From Kiritimatiellia bacterium (lineage in GTDB: Bacteria > Verrucomicrobiota > Kiritimatiellia > RFP12 > UBA1067), in assembly GCA_024405335.1 (NCBI GenBank), contig JAKSOX010000096.1, forward strand, positions 1 to 7,486: a stretch of DNA of 7,486 bases, read 5' to 3'. The number at the start of each line of letters is the position of its first letter. Within the stretch, counting starts at the first letter, position 1. The position numbers were made by a program, and so were the translations under genes. Positions 1 to 6,609 of this stretch are shown here, piece by piece. The notes below the pieces were generated by a model. It searched no databases. It saw only the letters and a program-made list of their open reading frames with translations, and had not been told where the DNA came from.

Positions 1-986
<986 letters not shown>

Positions 987-991
987 TGTTG

Positions 992-997
992 CTCCTT
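992..997 (-). promoter_or_regulatory. Ribosome binding site of ychF
   Basis: The minus strand reads AAGGAG, five bases before the ATG at 986. This supports that start codon, as does the MSLSVGIVGLPNVGKS N-terminus, which has the usual family length before the Walker A motif. Confidence 0.8.
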
Positions 998-1013
998 GTT
1001 GAAATTTCCCCGT

Positions 1014-1042
1014 ATTATAGCACGTTTCCCGGCCGGCGTTCA
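1014..1042 (-). promoter_or_regulatory. Probable sigma-70-type promoter of ychF with extended -10
   Basis: The minus strand reads TGCTATAAT at 1022-1014, which is a perfect TATAAT hexamer preceded by the TGn extended -10 element. The -35 region is weak: at 17-base spacing the hexamer is TGAACG (1042-1037), matching TTGACA at three positions. A weak -35 is tolerated when the -10 is extended. Transcription would start near 1007-1008 and leave a leader of about 21 bases containing the ychF ribosome binding site. AT-rich sequence is rare in this window, which makes the match stand out. The start site is inferred, not measured. Confidence 0.65.
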
Positions 1043-1059
1043 GGATTCGTCTTCATGCG

Positions 1060-1078
1060 CCAACCGCGCCCGGTTTGG
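1060..1078 (-). terminator. Weak hairpin after rpoN, possible factor-aided terminator
   Basis: The arms CCAACCG (1060-1066) and CGGTTTGG (1071-1078) can pair as seven base pairs with one bulged T and a four-base loop. It lies 16 bases past the rpoN stop codon (1096-1094). No U-rich tract follows on the minus-strand transcript, so it is not a standard intrinsic terminator. It may slow polymerase or protect the 3' end, or be chance in GC-rich DNA. Confidence 0.25.
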
Positions 1079-1093
1079 AACCCGCCCGCGTCG

Positions 1094-2485
1094 TCATGCG
1101 CGGCGGCGGGCGTCCCGTCCCGGGATGCCGAGCTTGCCGCGGTACTTCGCCACCGTGCGCCGCGCCACCGGAAATCCCTTTTCCTTCAGCAGCGCGGAAA
1201 GTTTCTCGTCCGAAAACGGATTCGCGCGGTCTTCGCCCGCGATGAACGCGCGAAGCGCGTCCTCGACCGCGTCGCGCGAAACGATTTCGCCCGAAGCCGT
1301 CTCCAGGCCGTTCGTGAAAAACCGCCGCAGTTCCACCACGCCCTTCGGCGTAGACGCGTACTTGTCGTTCACCGTGCGGGACACGGTGGACGGATCGAAG
1401 CCGACTTTGGCCGCGATTTCCGCCTGAGTGAGCGGCTTGAGGCCTTTCAGCCCGTTTTCGAAAAAGCCGGGTTGCGCGTCGACGATCGCCTGCGCGATCG
1501 AGCGCACCGTCTCTTCGCGGCGTTCGATCGCCTGGACGATTTCGTTCACGCGCGCGATTTTTTCGCGGATGTACGCCTTCGTCTCGGCGGCGCAGTTCGG
1601 ATCCTCGAGCATCTTCAGGTACTTGGGGTTCACGTGGATCGCGGGCGTGGACCGCGCGTCCACGTCGGCCGTCCAGCGGCCGTTCCCGTCCCGCGCCACG
1701 TGGACTTCCGGTTTCACGACGCGAGTCGCGCCGGAACCGCCCGCCCACGGACGTCCGGGGCGCGGCTCGAGCGTGCGCAGCGCCTTGAGCGCCTCGACGT
1801 ACTGTTCCCGGGTGAGTCCGAGCGCCTGCTCGATTTTTTCGCGGCGGTTTTCCGCCACGTCGTCCAAATGGTTTTCGATCAGGGCGCGGACGTCGTCCGC
1901 ATACGGCGAATCCTCGAGTTTGTCCAGCTGCGCGAGCAGGCATTCCTTGAGGTTCCGCGCGCCGCATCCGGGCGGATCGAGTTCGCCGATTTGCGCCAAC
2001 ACGCCCAGCACGTGCGCTTCGCTTTCGCCGCTCACCATCACCAGATCGGGAAGCGAACCGTTGAAATAGCCGTCGTCGTTCAAATTGCCCACGAGAATCT
2101 CGGCGAGCGCGTGGTCGGCGGCCGGAATCGCGCTGAGCGGAATCTGGACCGTCAAATGCTCCTGCAGCGTCTCGTCGCGCACCTGGCTGGCAAAAAAACG
2201 CTCGCGGCGCTCGAGATCGTCTTCGGACGGGTTGACGCTGGGGACGGCTTCGTCCTCGGGCAACGGCTCCGCGGCGGCCTCCGCGCGCTCTTCGGCGCGC
2301 TCTTCGGCCGCGCTGAGAGGAGTTTCGAGGGAATGGTCGAAATCCTCGATGACGGGATTCGTCTCCATCTCGCGCACCAGTTCCTGCCGCATCTCGGGCA
2401 AGCTCATCGCCAACAGCTTGAGCGATTGGCGCTGCTGCGGCGCCAGTTGCGGCGTCAGTTTCTGGTGCTGTTCAAGCGATGGCAT
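1094..2485 (-). CDS. rpoN: RNA polymerase sigma-54 factor
   Basis: Sigma-54 directs RNA polymerase to -24/-12 promoters and needs an AAA+ enhancer-binding protein to open them. The protein has 463 residues, close to the usual 450-500. Region I is the glutamine- and leucine-rich N-terminus (residues 5-48, including TPQLAPQQRQSLKLLAMSLP) that contacts activators. An acidic, variable linker (region II) covers about 52-97. The core-binding domain follows (about 100-300). A helix-turn-helix sits near 353-373 (TQAEIAAKVGFDPSTVSRTV). The RpoN box, ARRTVAKYR, at 441-449 is the diagnostic -24 recognition motif and is intact. The ATG overlaps the pheS stop by one base, and only a GGAG 11 bases upstream serves as a ribosome binding site, so translation is probably coupled to pheS. 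The usual proteobacterial neighbours lptB, hpf and ptsN are not adjacent. No activator gene is present in the window. Confidence 0.98.
   Translation of the reverse strand: MPSLEQHQKLTPQLAPQQRQSLKLLAMSLPEMRQELVREMETNPVIEDFDHSLETPLSAAEERAEERAEAAAEPLPEDEAVPSVNPSEDDLERRERFFASQVRDETLQEHLTVQIPLSAIPAADHALAEILVGNLNDDGYFNGSLPDLVMVSGESEAHVLGVLAQIGELDPPGCGARNLKECLLAQLDKLEDSPYADDVRALIENHLDDVAENRREKIEQALGLTREQYVEALKALRTLEPRPGRPWAGGSGATRVVKPEVHVARDGNGRWTADVDARSTPAIHVNPKYLKMLEDPNCAAETKAYIREKIARVNEIVQAIERREETVRSIAQAIVDAQPGFFENGLKGLKPLTQAEIAAKVGFDPSTVSRTVNDKYASTPKGVVELRRFFTNGLETASGEIVSRDAVEDALRAFIAGEDRANPFSDEKLSALLKEKGFPVARRTVAKYRGKLGIPGRDARRRA
2283..2308 (-). repeat. Short tandem repeat in the rpoN acidic linker
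   Basis: A 14-base word, gcgcgctcttcggc on the plus strand, occurs at 2283-2296 and again at 2295-2308, giving a 12-base period with just over two copies. On the coding strand it encodes a doubled EERA at about residues 61-68 of sigma-54, inside the variable acidic region II. The period is a multiple of three, so copy number can change without breaking the frame. Confidence 0.7.
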
Positions 2486-2487
2486 CA
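2483..2487 (-). promoter_or_regulatory. Overlapping stop/start of pheS and rpoN (TGATG)
   Basis: On the minus strand the pheS TGA (2487-2485) and the rpoN ATG (2485-2483) share one base. This arrangement typically lets a terminating ribosome restart on the next gene. The only Shine-Dalgarno-like sequence, GGAG at 2500-2497, is 11 bases from the ATG, further than optimal, which favours coupling over independent initiation. Confidence 0.75.
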
Positions 2488-3525
2488 GGCGGTCTGCTCC
2501 AGGAAGCGAAGGTCGTTTTCGTACAACCACCGGATGTCCGGAATGCCGTACTTGATCATGGCGATGCGTTCGACGCCGAACCCGAAAGCGTAGCCGGAAA
2601 CCTTTTCGGGATCCCATCCCACGTGCTTGAACACGCGCGGATCCACCATCCCGGCGCCGGCGATTTCGATCCAGCCGGACTGCTTGCACACGTTGCAGCC
2701 CTTGCCCTTGCACACGTGGCAGGTCATGTCCACTTCCACGCTGGGTTCGGTGAACGGGAAGAAATGCGGACGGAACCGCACGCCGATGCCTTCGCCCATC
2801 ATCTCCTTGGTGAAATACGCGAGCACGCTCTTGAGGTCGGCGAGCGAAACGGGCTTGACGTCCACGTACAGTCCTTCGATCTGGTGGAAGTTGGCCGAAT
2901 GCGTCGCGTCCGTCGTGTCGCGGCGGTAGGTGCGGCCGGGGCAGATCACGCGCACCGGCGGCGCGCCGGCTTCAAGCATCGTGCGGATCTGCACGGGCGA
3001 GGTCTGCGTGCGCAGAAGCAGATCGCCCTTGGCTTCTTCGCCCTCGTTCGCGAGCGTGAGCCAGAACGTGTCCGAACGGTCCTGCGAGGGATGGTGCGGC
3101 GGCGTGTTGAGCGCCGTGAAGTTGTTGAAGCGGTTCTCGACGTCGGGGCCGTCCGCCACCGTGAATCCGAGCTTCGCGAAAATGCGGGCGGAATCGGCGA
3201 TGACGCGCGAAAGCGGATGGGCGGCGCCCGGCGAGGGCCAGCGGCCGGGCAGCGTCGCGTCCACGGCGACCTTCTGCGCGCCGCCGCCGCCCGTGCCCTT
3301 CGCGGCCAGCGCGGCCTCGACTTCGGCCTTCCACGCCTGGACGGCCTTGCCGAACGCGGGGCGATCTTCTTTCGGGACGTCCTTCATGCCCTTGATGAGC
3401 GCGGGAATGGAGCCGTTGCGGCCCACGTATTTCACGCGCAGTTTTTCGATTGCTTCCGCATCCGCCGCCGCCGCGATTTCCGCAAGCGACGCGGCCTTGC
3501 CTTCTTCCAGTTCCTTCAGCGTCAT
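2485..3525 (-). CDS. pheS: Phenylalanine--tRNA ligase alpha subunit
   Basis: PheS is the catalytic subunit of the alpha2-beta2 enzyme that charges tRNA-Phe with phenylalanine in the cytoplasm. The 346-residue product matches the usual 330-350. Residues 1-75 form the N-terminal region that in the family is a tRNA-binding coiled coil. A short Gly/Ala-rich linker (78-83) leads to the class II catalytic core. Visible motifs are LLRTQTSPVQIR (170-181), GRTYRRDTTDATHSANFHQ (197-215, motif 2) and FGFGVERIAMIKYGIPDIR (314-332, motif 3). Four cysteines, C269, C272, C277 and C280, form a CxxC-x4-CxxC cluster, probably zinc-binding; similar clusters occur in many bacterial PheS proteins. The segment usually reading HPARD is HPSQD here (145-149). 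The start has a good ribosome binding site. The partner gene pheT is not adjacent: rpoN follows directly, and cmk precedes by 27 bases. Confidence 0.98.
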   Translation of the reverse strand: MTLKELEEGKAASLAEIAAAADAEAIEKLRVKYVGRNGSIPALIKGMKDVPKEDRPAFGKAVQAWKAEVEAALAAKGTGGGGAQKVAVDATLPGRWPSPGAAHPLSRVIADSARIFAKLGFTVADGPDVENRFNNFTALNTPPHHPSQDRSDTFWLTLANEGEEAKGDLLLRTQTSPVQIRTMLEAGAPPVRVICPGRTYRRDTTDATHSANFHQIEGLYVDVKPVSLADLKSVLAYFTKEMMGEGIGVRFRPHFFPFTEPSVEVDMTCHVCKGKGCNVCKQSGWIEIAGAGMVDPRVFKHVGWDPEKVSGYAFGFGVERIAMIKYGIPDIRWLYENDLRFLEQTA

Positions 3526-3533
3526 GTCAACTT

Positions 3534-3539
3534 CTCCCT
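3534..3539 (-). promoter_or_regulatory. Ribosome binding site of pheS
   Basis: The minus strand reads AGGGAG, eight bases before the ATG at 3525. It lies in the 27-base cmk-pheS gap and fixes the pheS start at MTLKELEEGK. Confidence 0.75.
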
Positions 3540-3552
3540 GATGCGAAACGAC

Positions 3553-4224
3553 TCAAAAATTCAAACTCCCGAGAACGGTTTCCACCACCTGGTCGAGCGT
3601 CAACTCGGTGGAATCGATCTCGATGGCCCCGTCCGCCTTTTTCAGCGGCGCGTGCTTGCGCGTCGAATCGATTTTGTCGCGCGCCAGCAGCGACGCCTTC
3701 ACGGCCTCGGCGGACTGGTTGGCGATGCCCTTCTCGACTTCTTCCTTCTGACGGCGCGCGGCGCGCGCTTCGGCGGACGCCGTGAGGTAGAACCGCGCGG
3801 GCGCGTCCGGGAAAACGGCCGTGGTGATGTCGCGGCCTTCCACCACGAGATCGCCGTATTGCGTCATGCCGCGCAGCAGCGCGGTGACGCGGTCGCGCAC
3901 GGCCTTCACCGTGGCGACGGCGCTCGCGTGCGCGTTGATTCGCGGCGTGCGGATGCGGTCGCCGGGAAGTTCGCCTTTCACGTAGTAGCGGATTTCGCCG
4001 TCTTCCGGGCGGCACTCGATCCGCACGCGGTCGGCGAACGCGGCGACGGCTTCCGGATCGGACGTGTCCACGCCCTCTTCCAGGCACTGCCACGTCATGA
4101 TGCGGTAGAGCGCGCCGGAATCGACGTGCAGAAAACCGAGTTTCTTGCCGACGATCCGCGACACGGAACTCTTGCCCGCGCCGCTGGGACCGTCGATGGC
4201 GATCACTTTGGACATTTTCGGCAT
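3553..4224 (-). CDS. cmk: (d)CMP kinase (cytidylate kinase)
   Basis: Cytidylate kinase phosphorylates CMP and dCMP with ATP in the cytoplasm and recycles CMP released by phospholipid synthesis and RNA turnover. The 223-residue product has the family's usual length. The P-loop GPSGAGKSS is at residues 12-20, DSGALYR (35-41) is the monophosphate-site motif, IRTPRIN (91-97) matches the CMP-binding insert region, EGRDITTAVFPDAP (129-142) is the conserved central signature and RDKIDSTR (182-189) lies in the lid. The tail ADGAIEIDSTELTLDQVV (197-214) is typical of Cmk. The first ATG follows the upstream stop codon by four bases, and an alternative ATG lies three codons later at 4215. Neither has a clear ribosome binding site, so initiation may depend on translation of the upstream lipoprotein gene. 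The gene rpsA, a frequent downstream neighbour elsewhere, is absent; pheS follows. Confidence 0.97.
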   Translation of the reverse strand: MPKMSKVIAIDGPSGAGKSSVSRIVGKKLGFLHVDSGALYRIMTWQCLEEGVDTSDPEAVAAFADRVRIECRPEDGEIRYYVKGELPGDRIRTPRINAHASAVATVKAVRDRVTALLRGMTQYGDLVVEGRDITTAVFPDAPARFYLTASAEARAARRQKEEVEKGIANQSAEAVKASLLARDKIDSTRKHAPLKKADGAIEIDSTELTLDQVVETVLGSLNF

Positions 4225-4228
4225 CCGA

Positions 4229-5767
4229 TCACTTCGCGCCGTTGAGCACGGCCAGCGTCTCGACCTTGAGCGGTTCGAGGTCGACGCCCTCCTTGGACGC
4301 GGCGGCGTAGTCGTATTTCTTCCGGAGCGCGTTCAGCACGGGGCACTTGCCCTTCGCCTCGGCGTCGAGAATCCAGAACTTCTCCGCGGCCTGGATGCCG
4401 TTTTTCAGTTCGAGGAAGCGGCGCGAAGGACGGCCGTCGGGATACACGAGGAACGTGTCGCCCGCGCGCCAGTTGCCGTAGCTCGCGTCGTTGCACGCGT
4501 CGAACGGCCAGCTGTTCCACGCCCAGCGGAGCATGCCGTCGAGCCCGGCCGCCGCCGGATAGAAACCGTTCCAGAACGCTTCCGCCGGCGCGGAATCCAT
4601 GAACGTGTTCGGGCGCGTGGGCGAGCAGCAGATGTAATGCGTGGTGACGAGTCCCTTGGCGCGGCGCGCGGCCACGGACTTGAGGAACTCGGGGTTCACG
4701 TAGTGGACGTACTGCGAGTAGCAGTGGAACGTGAGGTCCTTGAACTTTTCGGGGTCCATGTTGCCGGCCATCGAAACCTTGAGCTTGGAGTCGACCTCCT
4801 TGAGCAGCGCCGCGATGAGCTTGAGGTCTTCGGGCCCGCGCTCGTCCATCGCGATGAACGCATGCTCGAGCCAGCCCTTCTGCGCGAGGTGCTTTTCGAA
4901 GTCCTTGAGGAACGGCGTCCAGAACTCCTTGAAGAACGGCGTGCCGGGTTTCGCCTCCGCCTTCTGCTCTTCGCCCTTCTCGTTTTCCCAGTACACCACG
5001 TACTTCCACGGGCACATCGTGTAGCACGCGATGTCCGGACCCAGTCCGCAGCCGCGACCGAATTCCACGTACCGGTCGAAGAGCGAGTAGTCGTAGGTCC
5101 AGGTGCCGTCCGCCTTGCGCACGCGCTTGATCATCGTGTCGTAGCCGTCGAAGCACTGGTGGTTCCACGGCAGTTTCGTGATCGTGGTGGTGAGCACCTT
5201 CTGGCCCGCCTCGGCGAGCATCGTCCAGAACGGGCGCATCGCCTCGAAGTGCGCGTCGGAGAACGGCTTCACGTCGGCCGTGCGGCACACCGCCCACGGA
5301 TGCTGCCAGAGGTCGAGGTGGTAGCGCCACTTCGCCGGCGGCGGCAGCGTGCGGTCCACCACCGTGAGATTCACGCGGTGGCCGCCCACCTTGAGCTTGT
5401 AGACGCCGGGCTTCGCGCCCGCCGGGACCTTGAACTCGCACGCGACTTCGCGTTTTTCGCCGGGGATGAGCTCCTGCTTGTCGCCCCACGCCACCCAGTC
5501 GCGGGAAGCGGCGAACTCGCTGCCGTGGGGAACCGTTTCGAATTTCACCTGGCGCAGAATGCCCGCCTGGCCCTTGAAGCAGCACGGCGCGCCTTCGACC
5601 GCGGGCTGGAACGTCTGCTCGCGGCCCGTCGCGTTCTCGTGCATGAAGGTGAAGAAGAGGTGCTCGCCCTTCCAGGCGGAAACGTTCACTTCGGCGTTGC
5701 CGGATTCCGGCCCCCCGATGCAGCCCGCCAGGGCGGCGAACGCGGCGACGATGATGGCTTTCCTCAT
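4229..5767 (-). CDS. Secreted lipoprotein with GH123-type (DUF4091) glycoside hydrolase domain
   Basis: The 512-residue product starts with a short lipoprotein signal peptide (lipobox LAGC, cysteine 16), so it should be membrane-anchored outside the cytoplasm. Residues about 25-140 look like the beta-sandwich that precedes the catalytic domain in this family. The catalytic region, about 145-470, shows family hallmarks: LDLWQHPWAV (151-160), an Asp-Glu pair D308-E309 in FIAMDERGPEDL, YICCSPTRPNTF (378-389), LDGMLRWAWNSWPFD (409-423), and a GDTFLVYP stretch (436-443) followed by RPSRRF (446-451). Characterised GH123 enzymes are beta-N-acetylgalactosaminidases in which adjacent Asp and Glu drive substrate-assisted catalysis; D308-E309 fits that role. 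Few family members have been tested, so the substrate here is open. Two vicinal cysteine pairs occur at 62-63 and 380-381. It follows fabG by 26 bases and precedes cmk by 4, an unexpected place for a glycan-degrading protein. Fold family is fairly sure, activity less so. Confidence 0.85.
   Translation of the reverse strand: MRKAIIVAAFAALAGCIGGPESGNAEVNVSAWKGEHLFFTFMHENATGREQTFQPAVEGAPCCFKGQAGILRQVKFETVPHGSEFAASRDWVAWGDKQELIPGEKREVACEFKVPAGAKPGVYKLKVGGHRVNLTVVDRTLPPPAKWRYHLDLWQHPWAVCRTADVKPFSDAHFEAMRPFWTMLAEAGQKVLTTTITKLPWNHQCFDGYDTMIKRVRKADGTWTYDYSLFDRYVEFGRGCGLGPDIACYTMCPWKYVVYWENEKGEEQKAEAKPGTPFFKEFWTPFLKDFEKHLAQKGWLEHAFIAMDERGPEDLKLIAALLKEVDSKLKVSMAGNMDPEKFKDLTFHCYSQYVHYVNPEFLKSVAARRAKGLVTTHYICCSPTRPNTFMDSAPAEAFWNGFYPAAAGLDGMLRWAWNSWPFDACNDASYGNWRAGDTFLVYPDGRPSRRFLELKNGIQAAEKFWILDAEAKGKCPVLNALRKKYDYAAASKEGVDLEPLKVETLAVLNGAK
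5720..5767 (-). other. Lipoprotein signal peptide of the GH123-type protein
   Basis: Residues 1-16 show a basic N-terminus (R2, K3), a hydrophobic stretch (residues 4-14) and the lipobox L13-A14-G15-C16. Signal peptidase II would cut before cysteine 16, which would carry the lipid. Residue +2 is isoleucine and not aspartate, so under the enterobacterial Lol rule it would go to the outer membrane; whether that rule holds in this organism is unknown. Confidence 0.8.
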
Positions 5768-5777
5768 GAGTTGCGTG

Positions 5778-5782
5778 TCCTT
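5778..5782 (-). promoter_or_regulatory. Ribosome binding site of the GH123-type gene
   Basis: The minus strand reads AAGGA ten bases before the ATG at 5767, within the 26-base gap after fabG. The spacing is a little long but the ATG is the only one giving a complete lipoprotein signal peptide. Confidence 0.55.
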
Positions 5783-5793
5783 TCCCGTTCAAA

Positions 5794-6561
5794 TCAACCG
5801 ATCATGCCGCCGTTGACGGAGACGATCTGGCCCGTGACGTACGCGGACTCGTCGCCCGCCAACCACGCGACCGCCTTCGCGACGTCTTCGGCCGTGCCGA
5901 AACGCTTGAGCGGAATCGTGTTCATGTAGCTCTGCTTCACGTCGTCCGGCAGCACGTCCGTCATCTTGGACTGGATGAACCCCGGCGCCACCGCGTTGCA
6001 GCGCACGTTGCGCGAACCGAGTTCTTTCGCCGTCGTCTTCGTGAGGGCGATCACGCCGCCCTTGGACGCCGTGTAGTTCGCCTGCCCGGCGTTGCCCATG
6101 ATGCCCACCACCGAGGCGATGTTGACGATGGAGCCGCCGAGCTGAGCGCCGTCCGCCGACTTGTTCTTCATCATCGGCCGCGAAACGGCGCGCGTGAAGA
6201 GGAACGTGCCCTTGAGGTTCACGTTCAGCACCGCGTCCCAGTCGTCGTCCGACATGCGCATCAGCAACCCGTCCTTGGTGATGCCGGCGTTGTTCACCAG
6301 CACGTCGATCCGGCCGAAGTCCGCGAGCACCTGCTTGACGCAGGCGTCCACTTCCGCCGAAGCCGCCACGTTCACGCCGTATGCCTTGGCCACGACGCCA
6401 AGCGCCTCGAGCGCCGCCACCGTTTCGGCGCACCACTCCGCCTTGAGGTCGCACACCGCGACGTTGGCGCCTTCCGCCGCCAGCTTCTTCGCGATCGCGG
6501 CGCCGATGCCGCGCGCCGCGCCCGTCACGATCGCCGTTTTGCCCTTCAGATTTCCGTCCAT
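5794..6561 (-). CDS. fabG: 3-oxoacyl-[acyl-carrier-protein] reductase
   Basis: FabG reduces 3-oxoacyl-ACP to 3-hydroxyacyl-ACP with NADPH in the elongation cycle of type II fatty acid synthesis. The 255-residue product is a classical short-chain dehydrogenase/reductase. The cofactor motif TGAARGIG is at residues 13-20, NNAG at 90-93, and the catalytic set is N115, S150, Y163 and K167 (YTASK). APGFIQSKMT (192-201) and the C-terminal YVTGQIVSVNGGM match FabG proper. The segment 132-143 is a few residues longer than in E. coli FabG. Position directly after fabD supports fatty-acid synthesis over another reductase role. The gene has the strongest ribosome binding site in the window. Downstream, acpP, its frequent partner, is missing and the GH123-type gene takes its place. 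Confidence 0.96.
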   Translation of the reverse strand: MDGNLKGKTAIVTGAARGIGAAIAKKLAAEGANVAVCDLKAEWCAETVAALEALGVVAKAYGVNVAASAEVDACVKQVLADFGRIDVLVNNAGITKDGLLMRMSDDDWDAVLNVNLKGTFLFTRAVSRPMMKNKSADGAQLGGSIVNIASVVGIMGNAGQANYTASKGGVIALTKTTAKELGSRNVRCNAVAPGFIQSKMTDVLPDDVKQSYMNTIPLKRFGTAEDVAKAVAWLAGDESAYVTGQIVSVNGGMIG

Positions 6562-6569
6562 GCCGTTTC

Positions 6570-6575
6570 CCTCCT
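6570..6575 (-). promoter_or_regulatory. Consensus ribosome binding site of fabG
   Basis: The minus strand reads AGGAGG, a full Shine-Dalgarno match, eight bases before the ATG at 6561. It selects the MDGNLKGK start, which also gives the normal distance to the TGxxxGxG motif. Confidence 0.9.
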
Positions 6576-6609
6576 GTTTCCGTTTGGTTCTTTTCGCCCG
6601 GCCCGGGCT

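Noticed and set aside
2486..2713. N-terminal extension of sigma-54 to an upstream ATG at 2713
   Set aside because: The extra 76 residues overlap the pheS coding region in another frame and are Arg-rich with no similarity to sigma-54. The ATG at 2485 gives the normal region I start.
2676..2720. PheS cysteine cluster as a novel zinc finger
   Set aside because: A CxxC-x4-CxxC cluster at this place is common in bacterial PheS proteins, so it is a known variant and not an inserted domain.
2479..5929. Very long plus-strand open frames of over 500 codons (2479-4245 and 4145-5929)
   Set aside because: They run antisense to pheS, cmk and the GH123-type gene and are rich in Arg, His, Ala and Val, as expected when a GC-rich gene is read on the other strand. 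They match no family I know and the minus-strand genes explain the sequence fully.
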